Counted from the stretch's first letter, positions 16,667 to 24,502 are shown. The stretch: DNA of 64,000 nt from JBOFCO01 sp051646105 (GCA_051646105.1 JBOFCO010000238.1:1-64000); one strand, 5' to 3'. Numbers and translations are program-made. The notes: generated from the letters alone by a model not told the origin.

Positions 16667-17829
16667 TGTGGCGGCATATCGCGTCGAATGCGCTGACGCT
16701 GCTGGTTCTGGCACTGGTGGTCGCGGGCGGGCTGGTGGCCTGGGGGCAGCGCCAGTTCACGCAGGCCGGGCCGCTTGCACAGGCGATCTGCCTGCGCGTC
16801 GAACAGGGCGCGACCCTGAGCGCGGTCAGCAACGAGCTGGTTGAAAGAGGCGCTGTCAGCAATGGCCGTATTTTCCGGATCGGCGCGGATTACAGCGGCA
16901 AGGCCGAAAGCGTGAAATTCGGCAGCTATCTTGTCGAACCGGGTGCCTCTATGTCGGGGATTCTCGACGACATCACGGCAGGCGGGCAAAGCACCTGCGG
17001 GTCAGAGGTGGTTTACCGGATCGGCGTGCTGGAGGCCGAGGTGGTGCTGCAGGAGCTGGACCCCGCCACCAACAAGTTCCGTGAGGTGGTGAAGTTTGTG
17101 CCCGGCGCAGATGTGCCGCCGGAATATGCCGAGGCGACCCAGGGCGACGATCTGCGCTATCGCGTGGTGCTGGCCGAGGGCGCGACCAGCTGGCAGGTGG
17201 TCGAATCCCTGAAGCAGGCGGAGTTCCTGACGGGAGAGATCGCGGCGGTGCCGCCCGAGGGCAGCCTTTCGCCTGACAGTTACGAAGTTCCGCGTGACGG
17301 CGACCGGGCTGCGATCCTGACCGAGATGCAGGCGCGGCAGCAGAAGGTTCTGGCCGATGCCTGGGCGGAGAGGGCCGCCGATCTGCCCTATGACACGCCG
17401 GAAGCGGCGCTGATCATGGCATCCATCGTCGAGAAGGAAACCGGAATTGCCGAGGAGCGCGGGCGCGTCGCATCGGTGTTTGTCAACCGTCTGCGGCAGG
17501 GCATCCGGTTGCAGACCGATCCGACGGTCATCTACGGTGTGACAAACGGGCAGGGGGCTTTGGGACGGGGCCTGCGGCAAAGCGAGCTGCGGCGCGAAAC
17601 GCCGTACAACACATATGTCATCGATGGTCTGCCGCCGACACCGATTGCCAATCCGGGCGCGGCGGCGATCAGGGCAGCAGTGAACCCCGATACGACGCCT
17701 TATATCTATTTTGTGGCGGATGGCACCGGGGGCCATGCCTTTGCCGAAACGCTGGCCGAGCATAACGAGAACGTGGCGCGCTGGCGTGAGATCGAGGCGC
17801 AGCAGCAGGAAGAGGCGGGCGGCAACTGA
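16666..17829 (+). CDS. mltG: Endolytic murein transglycosylase MltG (YceG)
   Basis: A protein of 387 aa with one N-terminal membrane anchor (residues 8-26), a LysM-like region, then the YceG catalytic domain. The catalytic glutamate is expected in ASIVEKETG (Glu256). The family signature LQTDPTVIYGV follows, and then ETPYNTYVIDGLPPTPIANPG. It cleaves nascent peptidoglycan strands in the periplasm and sets glycan length. It is translationally coupled to fabF, a common order in Rhodobacterales, and ends convergently with the DUF1772 gene. Confidence 0.95.
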   Translation: MWRHIASNALTLLVLALVVAGGLVAWGQRQFTQAGPLAQAICLRVEQGATLSAVSNELVERGAVSNGRIFRIGADYSGKAESVKFGSYLVEPGASMSGILDDITAGGQSTCGSEVVYRIGVLEAEVVLQELDPATNKFREVVKFVPGADVPPEYAEATQGDDLRYRVVLAEGATSWQVVESLKQAEFLTGEIAAVPPEGSLSPDSYEVPRDGDRAAILTEMQARQQKVLADAWAERAADLPYDTPEAALIMASIVEKETGIAEERGRVASVFVNRLRQGIRLQTDPTVIYGVTNGQGALGRGLRQSELRRETPYNTYVIDGLPPTPIANPGAAAIRAAVNPDTTPYIYFVADGTGGHAFAETLAEHNENVARWREIEAQQQEEAGGN

Positions 17830-17851
17830 GGTCTCCCGCCGGTTCCGGTTT

Positions 17852-18358
17852 CTATCGCAGGCGCAGAGCGCCAAGACCCGCCAGCAGCAGGGTGCCGCCC
17901 GACAGCAGCGTGCGGGTCTGGTTCCAGAATTGCCAGGGCTGCGAGTAGCTTTCCCAGGTCGCGCGGGCCGCTTCGGTATCGGCAGGGATCATCCGGGTGG
18001 CCAGCGCCTGATTCATCGGCACATTGACCGCCATCGTCAGGATCATGCCGCCAAAGAAATAGAGCATGGCGCCAGCGAGGAAAAACCCCGCAGCCGAGCG
18101 CCGTCCGGCCATCCAGGCCAGCACGGCCGTCAGTGCCAGAACGGCGGGTGTTCCGAAGAAGACAGGCGCAAAAGCCGCATTGCGCACGGAGGCATTCATC
18201 GCCTGCATCGCGGAAATCGCGATGCGTGGATCGGTGGCATCCAGGCCCCACATGGTCGAGCAGACCCAGGCATAGAAAAAGCCGAAGATCGCGCCGGAAA
18301 ACAGCAGGGATGCCAGGGCGGAGGCGCGGAGCAGGATCGGCGGGGGCGTTGCATTCAT
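17852..18358 (-). CDS. DUF1772 (anthrone oxygenase family) membrane protein
   Basis: A protein of 168 aa with four hydrophobic segments (about 14-32, 62-82, 88-108, 148-165). It carries the family asparagine motif TMAVNVPMNQALA and the following WESYSQPWQFWNQTRTL. These match DUF1772/anthrone-oxygenase-like proteins, whose biochemical role in bacteria is unsettled. It is divergent from a TetR gene across 86 bases with two palindromes, so it is the probable target of that repressor. Confidence 0.8.
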   Translation of the reverse strand: MNATPPPILLRASALASLLFSGAIFGFFYAWVCSTMWGLDATDPRIAISAMQAMNASVRNAAFAPVFFGTPAVLALTAVLAWMAGRRSAAGFFLAGAMLYFFGGMILTMAVNVPMNQALATRMIPADTEAARATWESYSQPWQFWNQTRTLLSGGTLLLAGLGALRLR

Positions 18359-18372
18359 GAGTCACCTTTAGG

Positions 18373-18416
18373 CGTAATTATGTGTACGGATTGCGCGATG
18401 CGTAACTGTGGATACG
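18373..18416. promoter_or_regulatory. Twin TetR operator candidate (CGTA-N8-TACG twice)
   Basis: Two 16-bp imperfect palindromes, 18373-18388 and 18401-18416, each begin CGTA and end TACG, and resemble each other at 13 of 17 positions as direct repeats. Centres are 28 bp apart in the divergent DUF1772/TetR promoter region. This fits a TetR repressor controlling itself and its neighbour. Confidence 0.6.
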
Positions 18417-18444
18417 GTTGGCGTCAACAAGGAGAATCAAAAAA

Positions 18445-19047
18445 ATGAAGCAGGACGGCAGGCAGTTAAGACAGGCAGAGATCGAGGCGGTGGCCTATGG
18501 GCTGCTGGAAGAGCGGGGCTATGCCGGCATGTCGATGCTGTCGGTAGCCAAGGCCGCCCGAGCGTCGAATGAAACGCTTTACCGCTGGTATGGGGACAAG
18601 CTGGGCCTGTGTTGTGCGATGATCGCGGCAAATACGGCAGAGGTGCAGTTGCTGCTGGCACAATGGGCGTCGAGGAAGGGTGAGGCGATGGCGGCGATCC
18701 GGGCGCTGTGTCCGGTGCTGCTGGGAATGCTGGTCGGGGAACGCGCGGTGGCACTGAACCGGGCGGCGGCGGCGGATGCCTCTGGCGCGCTGGGGGCCGC
18801 GATTGCCGCAGGCGGACGTGCGGCGGTGATGCCGGGCATCGAGGCGCTGATGGCCCGCGCGCTGGATGAGGGAACGATCTATGCGCCCGATGCTGCGGAG
18901 GCGGCGGAATGGCTGGTGCGGGTGCTGGTGGGCGACTGGCAGATCCGGCGGGTGATCCATGCCATGCCGGAGCCGGACAAGGCCACGATCGCGGCGCGGG
19001 CCGAAGAGGGGTTCAAGGCGTTTTCATTTCTGTGCGCGGCGGGATAG
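18445..19047 (+). CDS. TetR family transcriptional regulator
   Basis: A protein of 200 aa. N-terminal TetR HTH: IEAVAYGLLEERGYAGMSML followed by VAKAARASNETLYRWYGDKLGL, with the family's LY-W-Y recognition end at residues 44-49. The C-terminal ligand domain is helical and alanine-rich. The start is ATG 18445, with AAGGAGA nine bases upstream. It is divergent from the DUF1772 gene and the likely regulator of both. It ends just before the GTA leader, but nothing ties it to GTA control. Confidence 0.88.
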   Translation: MKQDGRQLRQAEIEAVAYGLLEERGYAGMSMLSVAKAARASNETLYRWYGDKLGLCCAMIAANTAEVQLLLAQWASRKGEAMAAIRALCPVLLGMLVGERAVALNRAAAADASGALGAAIAAGGRAAVMPGIEALMARALDEGTIYAPDAAEAAEWLVRVLVGDWQIRRVIHAMPEPDKATIAARAEEGFKAFSFLCAAG

Positions 19048-19063
19048 AAGCAGCGAACGCTGC

Positions 19064-19080
19064 GTTAACACTCTGATAAC
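19064..19080. promoter_or_regulatory. CtrA-like box upstream of the GTA promoter
   Basis: GTTAACACTCTGATAAC contains TTAA-N7-ATAAC, one mismatch from the CtrA consensus TTAA-N7-TTAA, and is also a GTTA/TAAC inverted repeat. It ends 10 bases before the candidate -35. CtrA is required for GTA expression in Rhodobacter capsulatus, though mainly through GafA. Confidence 0.4.
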
Positions 19081-19090
19081 ACAGTTTTTC

Positions 19091-19119
19091 TTGACTCTGC
19101 GAACGGTCGCGGATAGAGA
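19091..19119 (+). promoter_or_regulatory. Candidate sigma70-type promoter of the GTA cluster
   Basis: TTGACT (19091-19096), a 17-base spacer and TAGAGA (19114-19119). Transcription would begin near 19125, about 140 bases before g1. No other equally good pair was seen between the TetR gene and g1. Confidence 0.5.
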
Positions 19120-19126
19120 TTGTGAC

Positions 19127-19159
19127 ATGCTGGATGAAATGGGTGACGGCCCTGGGTGA
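19127..19159 (+). CDS. Possible 10-aa leader peptide before the GTA genes
   Basis: ATG CTG GAT GAA ATG GGT GAC GGC CCT GGG TGA encodes MLDEMGDGPG. The start would be almost at the predicted 5' end of the transcript, and the stop lies inside the following hairpin. No Shine-Dalgarno is evident, so translation would be leaderless. It may be chance. Confidence 0.25.
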   Translation: MLDEMGDGPG

Positions 19160-19178
19160 ATGCCCTTGGGCCGTTTTT
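19146..19178 (+). terminator. Terminator-like hairpin in the GTA leader
   Basis: ACGGCCC (19146-19152) pairs with GGGCCGT (19168-19174), followed by TTTTC. It could end the TetR transcript or, lying after the candidate GTA promoter, act as an attenuator that must be read through before g1. Confidence 0.65.
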
Positions 19179-19266
19179 CATTTCGCTCGAACGGTTGGGA
19201 AGTGGAACCGGCGCGCCGTCAGGGGATGTGACGGGCGAACGGACAATCGGGCGGGTTCTGAACCAT

Positions 19267-19593
19267 ATGACATTGATAACAGCCGTCGGGGACGACGGAA
19301 CGGCGCAACGGATGATTGCGCTGGCAGAGGCACAGTTTCAGCGGTTTGCAGAAGATCTTTCGCTGCTGATCGAACGTATCCGGGATGGGGACACCGGCCG
19401 GGCGAAAGAGGCGGCCCAGACCCTGAAGGATCTGGAAAAGGCGTTGCAGACGGTATTCGAGGAAAGGACGAAGGTTGAAAAACTCCGCAGGCAGGAAGCA
19501 GGCGTTGTTCACGACTACGCGCTCGACTTCGATGAGGCACGCGATGAGATCGGGCGCCGCCTGGCTTTGCTCCGCGCCGCAGGAAACGGTTGA
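19267..19593 (+). CDS. GTA gene g1, putative small terminase (TerS-like)
   Basis: A protein of 108 aa from ATG 19267 (MTLITAVGDDG), close to the 107 aa of the Rhodobacter capsulatus RcGTA g1 product. It is mostly helical and rich in Glu/Lys/Arg (LIERIRDGDTGRAKEAAQTL), suiting a coiled-coil terminase small subunit that rings DNA and hands it to the large subunit. A GTG at 19156 would extend it through the leader hairpin and is unlikely. It overlaps the start of the large terminase by about 50 bases. Confidence 0.75.
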   Translation: MTLITAVGDDGTAQRMIALAEAQFQRFAEDLSLLIERIRDGDTGRAKEAAQTLKDLEKALQTVFEERTKVEKLRRQEAGVVHDYALDFDEARDEIGRRLALLRAAGNG

Positions 19594-20887
19594 CGCCTTT
19601 CTTGAGGAGTTGAGCGAGGGGGCACTGATGGCGCTGCCCTGGCTGTTCGAGTTCTGGGCATTGCCGCACCAGCTGCCACCGGAGGGGGCGTGGAAAAGCT
19701 GGGTCATCATGGGTGGTCGCGGTGCGGGAAAGACCCGCGCCGGGTCCGAGTGGGTGCGTATGCAGGTGGAGGGTGCGCGACCGCTGGACCGAGGGCGTGC
19801 GCGGCGCGTGGCGCTGGTCGGCGAGACGTTCGACCAGGCGCGCGAGGTCATGGTGATGGGGGAGAGCGGCATCCTTGCCTGTTCCCCCCCGGACCGGCGC
19901 CCGGCATGGGAGGCGACGCGGCGGCGGCTGGTCTGGCCGAACGGCGCCGTGGCGCATGTGTTTTCGGCGCATGAGCCGGAGGCGTTGCGCGGGCCGCAGT
20001 TCGATGCCGCCTGGGTGGACGAGCTGGCCAAGTGGAAGAAGGCGGAGGAGGCCTGGACGCAGTTGCAGTTTGCGCTGCGGCTGGGATCGCATCCGCAGCA
20101 GGTGGTGACGACGACGCCGCGCAATGTGGCGGTGCTCAAGGCATTGCTGAAATCGCCTTCGACCGTTGTCACCCATGCGCCGACAGAGGCGAACCGTGCC
20201 TATCTGGCGGCGAGCTTTCTGGAGGAGGTACGAGGGCGTTTCGCGGGCACCCGCATCGGCAGGCAGGAGCTTGACGGCATGTTGCTGGAGGATGCGGAGG
20301 GTGCGCTGTGGACATCGGCGGGGATCGAGGCGCTGCGTGTTGACGAGATACCCGCGCTAAGCCGCGTGGTGGTGGCTGTCGATCCGCCGGTCACGGGGCA
20401 TGGCGGTTCGGACGAATGCGGGATCGTGGTGGTGGGTGCGGTGACAGAGGGCCCGCCGCAGGACTGGCGCGCCTATGTGCTGGAAGATGCCAGCGTATCG
20501 GGGAAAAGCCCCACGGAATGGGCGCAGGCGGCGATTGACGCGATGGCGCGGCACGGGGCCGAACGGCTGGTGGCGGAAGTGAACCAGGGCGGCGATCTGG
20601 TGGAAAGCGTGGTCCGGCAGATCGATCCGCTGGTGCCCTATCGGGCGGTGCGGGCATCGCGCGGGAAGGTGGCGCGGGCAGAACCGGTGGCAGCGCTGTA
20701 TGAGCAGGGTCGGGTGCTGCACCGGCGTGGTCTGGGGCGGCTGGAGGACCAGATGTGCCAGATGACGGCACAGGGCTATTCGGGGCGGGGCAGCCCGGAC
20801 CGCGTGGATGCGCTGGTCTGGGCGTTGAGCGATCTGGTGATCGGGCCCGCCGCCCAGTGGCGCAGGCCGCAGGTGCGGGCGCTTTAG
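19544..20887 (+). CDS. GTA gene g2, large terminase (ATPase/nuclease)
   Basis: About 447 aa from ATG 19544; an ATG at 19475 would overlap g1 further and one at 19628 would lose conserved WLCSAPQETV. Walker A is GGRGAGKT (residues 57-64) and Walker B AAWVDELAKW (near 155). The RNase H-like nuclease acids are in VVAVDPP, LVAEVNQGG and PDRVDALVWAL. In GTAs this motor packs about 4 kb of random host DNA by headful packaging. All motifs are intact. It is followed by a 179-base gap with a strong hairpin. Confidence 0.93.
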   Translation: MRSGAAWLCSAPQETVDAFLEELSEGALMALPWLFEFWALPHQLPPEGAWKSWVIMGGRGAGKTRAGSEWVRMQVEGARPLDRGRARRVALVGETFDQAREVMVMGESGILACSPPDRRPAWEATRRRLVWPNGAVAHVFSAHEPEALRGPQFDAAWVDELAKWKKAEEAWTQLQFALRLGSHPQQVVTTTPRNVAVLKALLKSPSTVVTHAPTEANRAYLAASFLEEVRGRFAGTRIGRQELDGMLLEDAEGALWTSAGIEALRVDEIPALSRVVVAVDPPVTGHGGSDECGIVVVGAVTEGPPQDWRAYVLEDASVSGKSPTEWAQAAIDAMARHGAERLVAEVNQGGDLVESVVRQIDPLVPYRAVRASRGKVARAEPVAALYEQGRVLHRRGLGRLEDQMCQMTAQGYSGRGSPDRVDALVWALSDLVIGPAAQWRRPQVRAL

Positions 20888-20958
20888 GGATCATCGGAAC
20901 AGGATCGGGCGGGAGGTGGTCGGTGCGCGCGGGCAGCGCCGGCCTGCCTGTCCGGGAC

Positions 20959-21009
20959 GTCCCCCGGGCATTGGTTCGACCGGTTCGGCCGATTCCCGGC
21001 CCGGGGGAC
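20959..21009 (+). other. Long-stem hairpin in the terminase-portal gap
   Basis: GTCCCCCGGG (20959-20968) and CCCGGGGGAC (21000-21009) form a perfect 10-bp stem with a 31-base loop that contains further GGTTCG/CGAACC-like pairing. There is no T-run, so it is more likely an RNA stability or processing element than a terminator. Confidence 0.5.
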
Positions 21010-21066
21010 AACGAGAGACAATCACGGCCCACGGGGCCGTGCGGGGGCTGACAGGAGTTGCAGACC

Positions 21067-22371
21067 ATGGTTTTTGACATGTTTCGGCGCGCGGAGCGGA
21101 CGGAAGGCGGCGGTCATGCCGCGCAGACTGCCATGCCCGAGCGCAAGGCTTCCGCGACCGGGCGGATCGTAGCCTTTGCTGGCACGGGGCGTGTAGCCTG
21201 GAGCCCGCGCGACACCGGATCGCTTGTGCGCAACGGTTTTGCCGGCAATCCGGTCGGCTTTCGCGTGGTCAAGGTGGTGGCGGAGGCCGCGGCGGCCCTG
21301 CCGCTGGTGTTGCAGGATGCCGGGCGGCGCTATGAAGAGCATCCCTTGCTGAACCTGATCCGGCGGCCCAATCCGGCGCAGGGCCGGGCCGAGTTGTTCG
21401 AGGCGTTCTATGGACAGTTGCTGCTGACCGGGAACGGTTATCTGGAGGCGGTATCGGCCGGCAGCGGCTTGCCCGCGGAACTGCATGTGCTGCGGTCGGA
21501 CCGGATGAGCCTGGTGCCGGGGGCCGATGGCTGGCCGGTGGCTTACGAATATGCGGTGGGCGGGCGCAAGCACCGTTTCGACATGACCGGGCCGGTCGAT
21601 CCGGTCTGCCATATCAAGAGCTTTCATCCGCAGGACGACCACTATGGACTATCGCCGCTACAGGCGGCGGCGGTGGCCATCGACGTGCACAACAGTGCCA
21701 GCGCCTGGTCGAAGGCGCTGCTGGACAATGCCGCGCGGCCTTCGGGGGCCATTGTCTACAAGGGGGCGGACGGGCAGTCGCAGTTGTCGGGCGAGCAATA
21801 CGACCGGCTGGTGAGCGAGATGGAAAGCTATCATCAGGGTGCGCGCAATGCAGGCCGCCCGATGCTGCTGGAAGGCGGGCTGGACTGGAAGCCCATGGGA
21901 TTTTCGCCCAGCGACATGGAGTTTCAGAAAACCAAGGAATCCGCCGCACGGGAAATCGCGCTGGCCTTCGGTGTTCCGCCGATGCTGCTGGGCATACCGG
22001 GGGATGCCACCTATGCGAATTATCAGGAGGCGAACCGGGCGTTCTACCGGTTGACTGTCGTGCCGCTGGTCACGCGCGTTGCAGCGGCGGTCAGCCACTG
22101 GCTTTCGACCCATTTGGGTCAGGCGGTTGAGCTGCGGCCCGATCTGGATCAGGTGCCCGCCCTGTCGAACGAACGCGACGCGCAGTGGAAGCGCGTGGGC
22201 GAGGCGACCTTTCTGACCATTGCGGAAAAACGCGCGCTGCTGGGGCTGCCGCCGCTGGCGGAGGACGATGTGGTGCCGGAGGCCGCGCCGGTTTCGCCGG
22301 AGGAGAGTGCCGACGAAGTCGCGGATGCGGTGGGGCAGGATGCGGGCGACGGAGAGACGGAAGCGGAATGA
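21067..22371 (+). CDS. GTA gene g3, HK97-family portal protein
   Basis: A protein of 434 aa. It has the portal features AWSPRDTGSLVRNGFAGNPV, HPLLNLIRRPNP, HIKSFHPQDDHYGLSPLQAA and FGVPPMLLGIPGDATYANY. The C-terminal 35 residues are acidic. Twelve copies form the ring through which DNA enters the head and to which the connector attaches. ACAGGAG lies about ten bases before ATG 21067. Its stop overlaps the g3.5 start (ATGA). Confidence 0.93.
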   Translation: MVFDMFRRAERTEGGGHAAQTAMPERKASATGRIVAFAGTGRVAWSPRDTGSLVRNGFAGNPVGFRVVKVVAEAAAALPLVLQDAGRRYEEHPLLNLIRRPNPAQGRAELFEAFYGQLLLTGNGYLEAVSAGSGLPAELHVLRSDRMSLVPGADGWPVAYEYAVGGRKHRFDMTGPVDPVCHIKSFHPQDDHYGLSPLQAAAVAIDVHNSASAWSKALLDNAARPSGAIVYKGADGQSQLSGEQYDRLVSEMESYHQGARNAGRPMLLEGGLDWKPMGFSPSDMEFQKTKESAAREIALAFGVPPMLLGIPGDATYANYQEANRAFYRLTVVPLVTRVAAAVSHWLSTHLGQAVELRPDLDQVPALSNERDAQWKRVGEATFLTIAEKRALLGLPPLAEDDVVPEAAPVSPEESADEVADAVGQDAGDGETEAE

Positions 22372-22613
22372 CCACACGCAAACCGGGGAGCGGCTCGCGC
22401 TTTCTCTACGACAGTTTTGATGCGGCTTCGGCGCGGATCGAGGCGAACGAGCGTGTGGCCGAAGAGCGCTGGGCGGGGCTGGAATACCGTTTGCAGCAGA
22501 TCGAAACCACGCTGGAGCGGCTGGAAAAACGCATCTGGCTGGCCGTTTACGGTGCAGCGGCCTTTCTGCTGGCCGAAGGTGTTCAGGCGCTGGTCAGCAC
22601 GGCGATCAGGTGA
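22368..22613 (+). CDS. GTA gene g3.5, small membrane-anchored protein
   Basis: A protein of 81 aa. The first 55 residues are charged and helical (a coiled coil around ERWAGLEYRLQQIETTLERL), followed by one hydrophobic segment (WLAVYGAAAFLLAEGVQALV). It sits exactly where RcGTA carries orfg3.5 and is coupled to g3 by a 4-base overlap. No role is established. Scaffold or membrane attachment during head assembly are guesses. Confidence 0.75.
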   Translation: MTTRKPGSGSRFLYDSFDAASARIEANERVAEERWAGLEYRLQQIETTLERLEKRIWLAVYGAAAFLLAEGVQALVSTAIR

Positions 22614-22623
22614 GGTATGACGA

Positions 22624-23187
22624 ATGGACGGGATGAACGCAGGCATGGGGCTGGAACACAAGTTTGCACGGATCGATACGGCCGTGCTGGCCGAGGGCGG
22701 CGTGGCGATTTCTGGCTATGCATCGGTTTTCGGCAAGGCCGATCAGGGGGGCGATGTGGTGCTGGCAGGCGCCTATCGCAAATCGCTGGCGGCGCTTGCA
22801 GCGCGGGGCGGTCGGGTCAAGATGCTTTGGCAGCATGATCCGGCGCAGCCCATCGGTGTCTGGGACGAGGTGCGCGAGGACGGCCACGGGCTGTTCGTCA
22901 GGGGCCGCATACTGACCGATGTCGCTGCGGGGCGGGAGGCGGCGGCACTGGTTGGTGCGGGCGCGATTGACGGGCTTTCGATCGGTTACCGGACGGTGGT
23001 GGCCGAACGGGATGGCAAGGGGCGCAGGCTTCTGGCCGAACTGGAGCTTTGGGAGGTGTCGCTGGTGACATTCCCGATGCTTCCCGAGGCGCGGGTGGCA
23101 GCCAAGGGCGACAGCCCTGGCGACGACCTGCTGCGCGCCGTGGCGGCGACCTTTCGGGATGCCGCCCGTATGCTGGCCGACCGGTAG
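22624..23187 (+). CDS. GTA gene g4, HK97-family prohead protease
   Basis: A protein of 187 aa with the serine-protease fold of herpes/HK97 maturation proteases. His is in MLWQHDPAQPIG (near residue 77), Ser in IDGLSIGYR (near 120), and ELELWEVSLVTFPM follows. It cuts the N-terminal delta domain off the capsid protein during head maturation. A GAGGT precedes ATG 22624; ATG 22645 is an alternative. It is immediately before the capsid gene. Confidence 0.92.
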   Translation: MDGMNAGMGLEHKFARIDTAVLAEGGVAISGYASVFGKADQGGDVVLAGAYRKSLAALAARGGRVKMLWQHDPAQPIGVWDEVREDGHGLFVRGRILTDVAAGREAAALVGAGAIDGLSIGYRTVVAERDGKGRRLLAELELWEVSLVTFPMLPEARVAAKGDSPGDDLLRAVAATFRDAARMLADR

Positions 23188-23226
23188 GGCGCCAGTCTTC
23201 CGAAACCTCACTTTCAGGGTGATGCG

Positions 23227-24429
23227 ATGACAAAGACCGAGACGAAGGCTCGGGCCGTAACCGGCTTGCCCGGCGATCTGCCGGGGACCAGCGAGGTGAA
23301 ACACGCGCTGGCGGGGTTCCTGACCGAGTTCAAGGGATTCCAGGACGATCTGAAACTGACGCTGAAACAACAGGATGAGCGACTGACCATGCTGGACCGC
23401 AAGACTTTTCACGCCGCACGCCCGGCGCTTTCCACCGCCGCCGAAGCGGAGCCTGTGCATCAGAAGGCTTTCAACGCCTATCTGCGCACCGGGGATGACG
23501 ATGGCCTGCGCGGCCTGGTTCTGGAGGGCAAGGCGATGAATACCGCCGTTGCCGGGGACGGTGGCTATCTTGTCGATCCGCAGACTTCGGAATCGATCCG
23601 GTCGGTGCTGCGGTCGACCGCTTCGGTGCGCCGAATTGCCAATGTGGTGAATGTCGAGGCGACGAGCTTTGACGTGCTGATCGACCGCACGGACATCGGA
23701 TCGGGCTGGGCGACGGAAACAGCGTCGCTGACCGAAACCACGACCCCGGCGATCGAGCGGATTTCGATCCCGCTTCACGAGCTGGCAGCGATGCCAAAGG
23801 CCAGCCAGCGGCTGCTGGACGACAGCGCCTTTGATGTCGAGGGCTGGCTGGCCGAGCGTATCGCAGAAAAATTCGCGCGCGCCGAGGCGGCGGCCTTTGT
23901 GAACGGTGACGGCGTGGACAAGCCGACCGGGTTCCTGACCCATCCGGCGGTGGCTCAGGCAAGCTGGGCCTGGGGTGGTCTGGGCTATGTGGCGACGGGG
24001 GCGGCGGGCGATTTCGATGCGACCAACGCATCGGATGCCATTGTCGACCTGGTCTATGCGCTGAATGCGGAATATCGCGCCAACGCGACATTCGTGATGA
24101 ATTCCAAGACGGCGGGCGCGGTGCGCAAGATGAAGGACGCCGATGGCCGCTTCCTTTGGTCGGACGGGTTGCAGGCGGGCGAGCCGGCACGGCTGATGGG
24201 CTATCCGGTGCTGGTGGCCGAGGACATGCCGGACATCGCCGCCAATGCCTTTGCCATCGCCTTCGGGGATTTCCGATCGGGTTATACGGTGGCCGAACGC
24301 CCGGACCTGCGCGTGCTGCGCGACCCGTTCAGCGCCAAGCCGCATGTGCTGTTCTATGCCAGCAAACGCGTCGGCGGCGATGTCAGCGATTTCGCGGCGA
24401 TCAAGCTGCTGAAGTTCGCCGTGTCGTGA
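23227..24429 (+). CDS. GTA gene g5, HK97-family major capsid protein
   Basis: A protein of 400 aa. About the first 100 residues form a charged, helical delta-like domain removed on maturation. The HK97 fold then begins near MNTAVAGDGGYLVDPQTSESI and contains GSGWATETASLTETTTPAIERISIP-like strands and the C-terminal FAIAFGDFRSGYTV and RVGGDVSDFAAIKLLKFA. It forms the small oblate GTA head. It is followed by a 204-base gap with a perfect 11-bp hairpin, the largest break in the downstream cluster. Confidence 0.93.
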   Translation: MTKTETKARAVTGLPGDLPGTSEVKHALAGFLTEFKGFQDDLKLTLKQQDERLTMLDRKTFHAARPALSTAAEAEPVHQKAFNAYLRTGDDDGLRGLVLEGKAMNTAVAGDGGYLVDPQTSESIRSVLRSTASVRRIANVVNVEATSFDVLIDRTDIGSGWATETASLTETTTPAIERISIPLHELAAMPKASQRLLDDSAFDVEGWLAERIAEKFARAEAAAFVNGDGVDKPTGFLTHPAVAQASWAWGGLGYVATGAAGDFDATNASDAIVDLVYALNAEYRANATFVMNSKTAGAVRKMKDADGRFLWSDGLQAGEPARLMGYPVLVAEDMPDIAANAFAIAFGDFRSGYTVAERPDLRVLRDPFSAKPHVLFYASKRVGGDVSDFAAIKLLKFAVS

Positions 24430-24475
24430 CCGGCTGCCGGGGGCTGCCCCGGACATGAAGACAACGACACAGTCT

Positions 24476-24502
24476 TTCCGTCCCGGTTCGTCCGGGACGG
24501 AA
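24476..24502 (+). other. Perfect hairpin downstream of the GTA capsid gene
   Basis: TTCCGTCCCGG (24476-24486), loop TTCGT, CCGGGACGGAA (24492-24502): 11 bp without mismatch, 47 bases after the capsid stop. No T-run follows. This suits 3' protection of a capsid mRNA or partial termination between head and tail genes. The remaining gap up to 24633 holds no gene. Confidence 0.55.

Noticed and set aside
19156..19593. Longer g1 starting at GTG 19156
   Set aside because: It would translate through the terminator-like hairpin, and the RcGTA counterpart has 107 residues, which fits ATG 19267.
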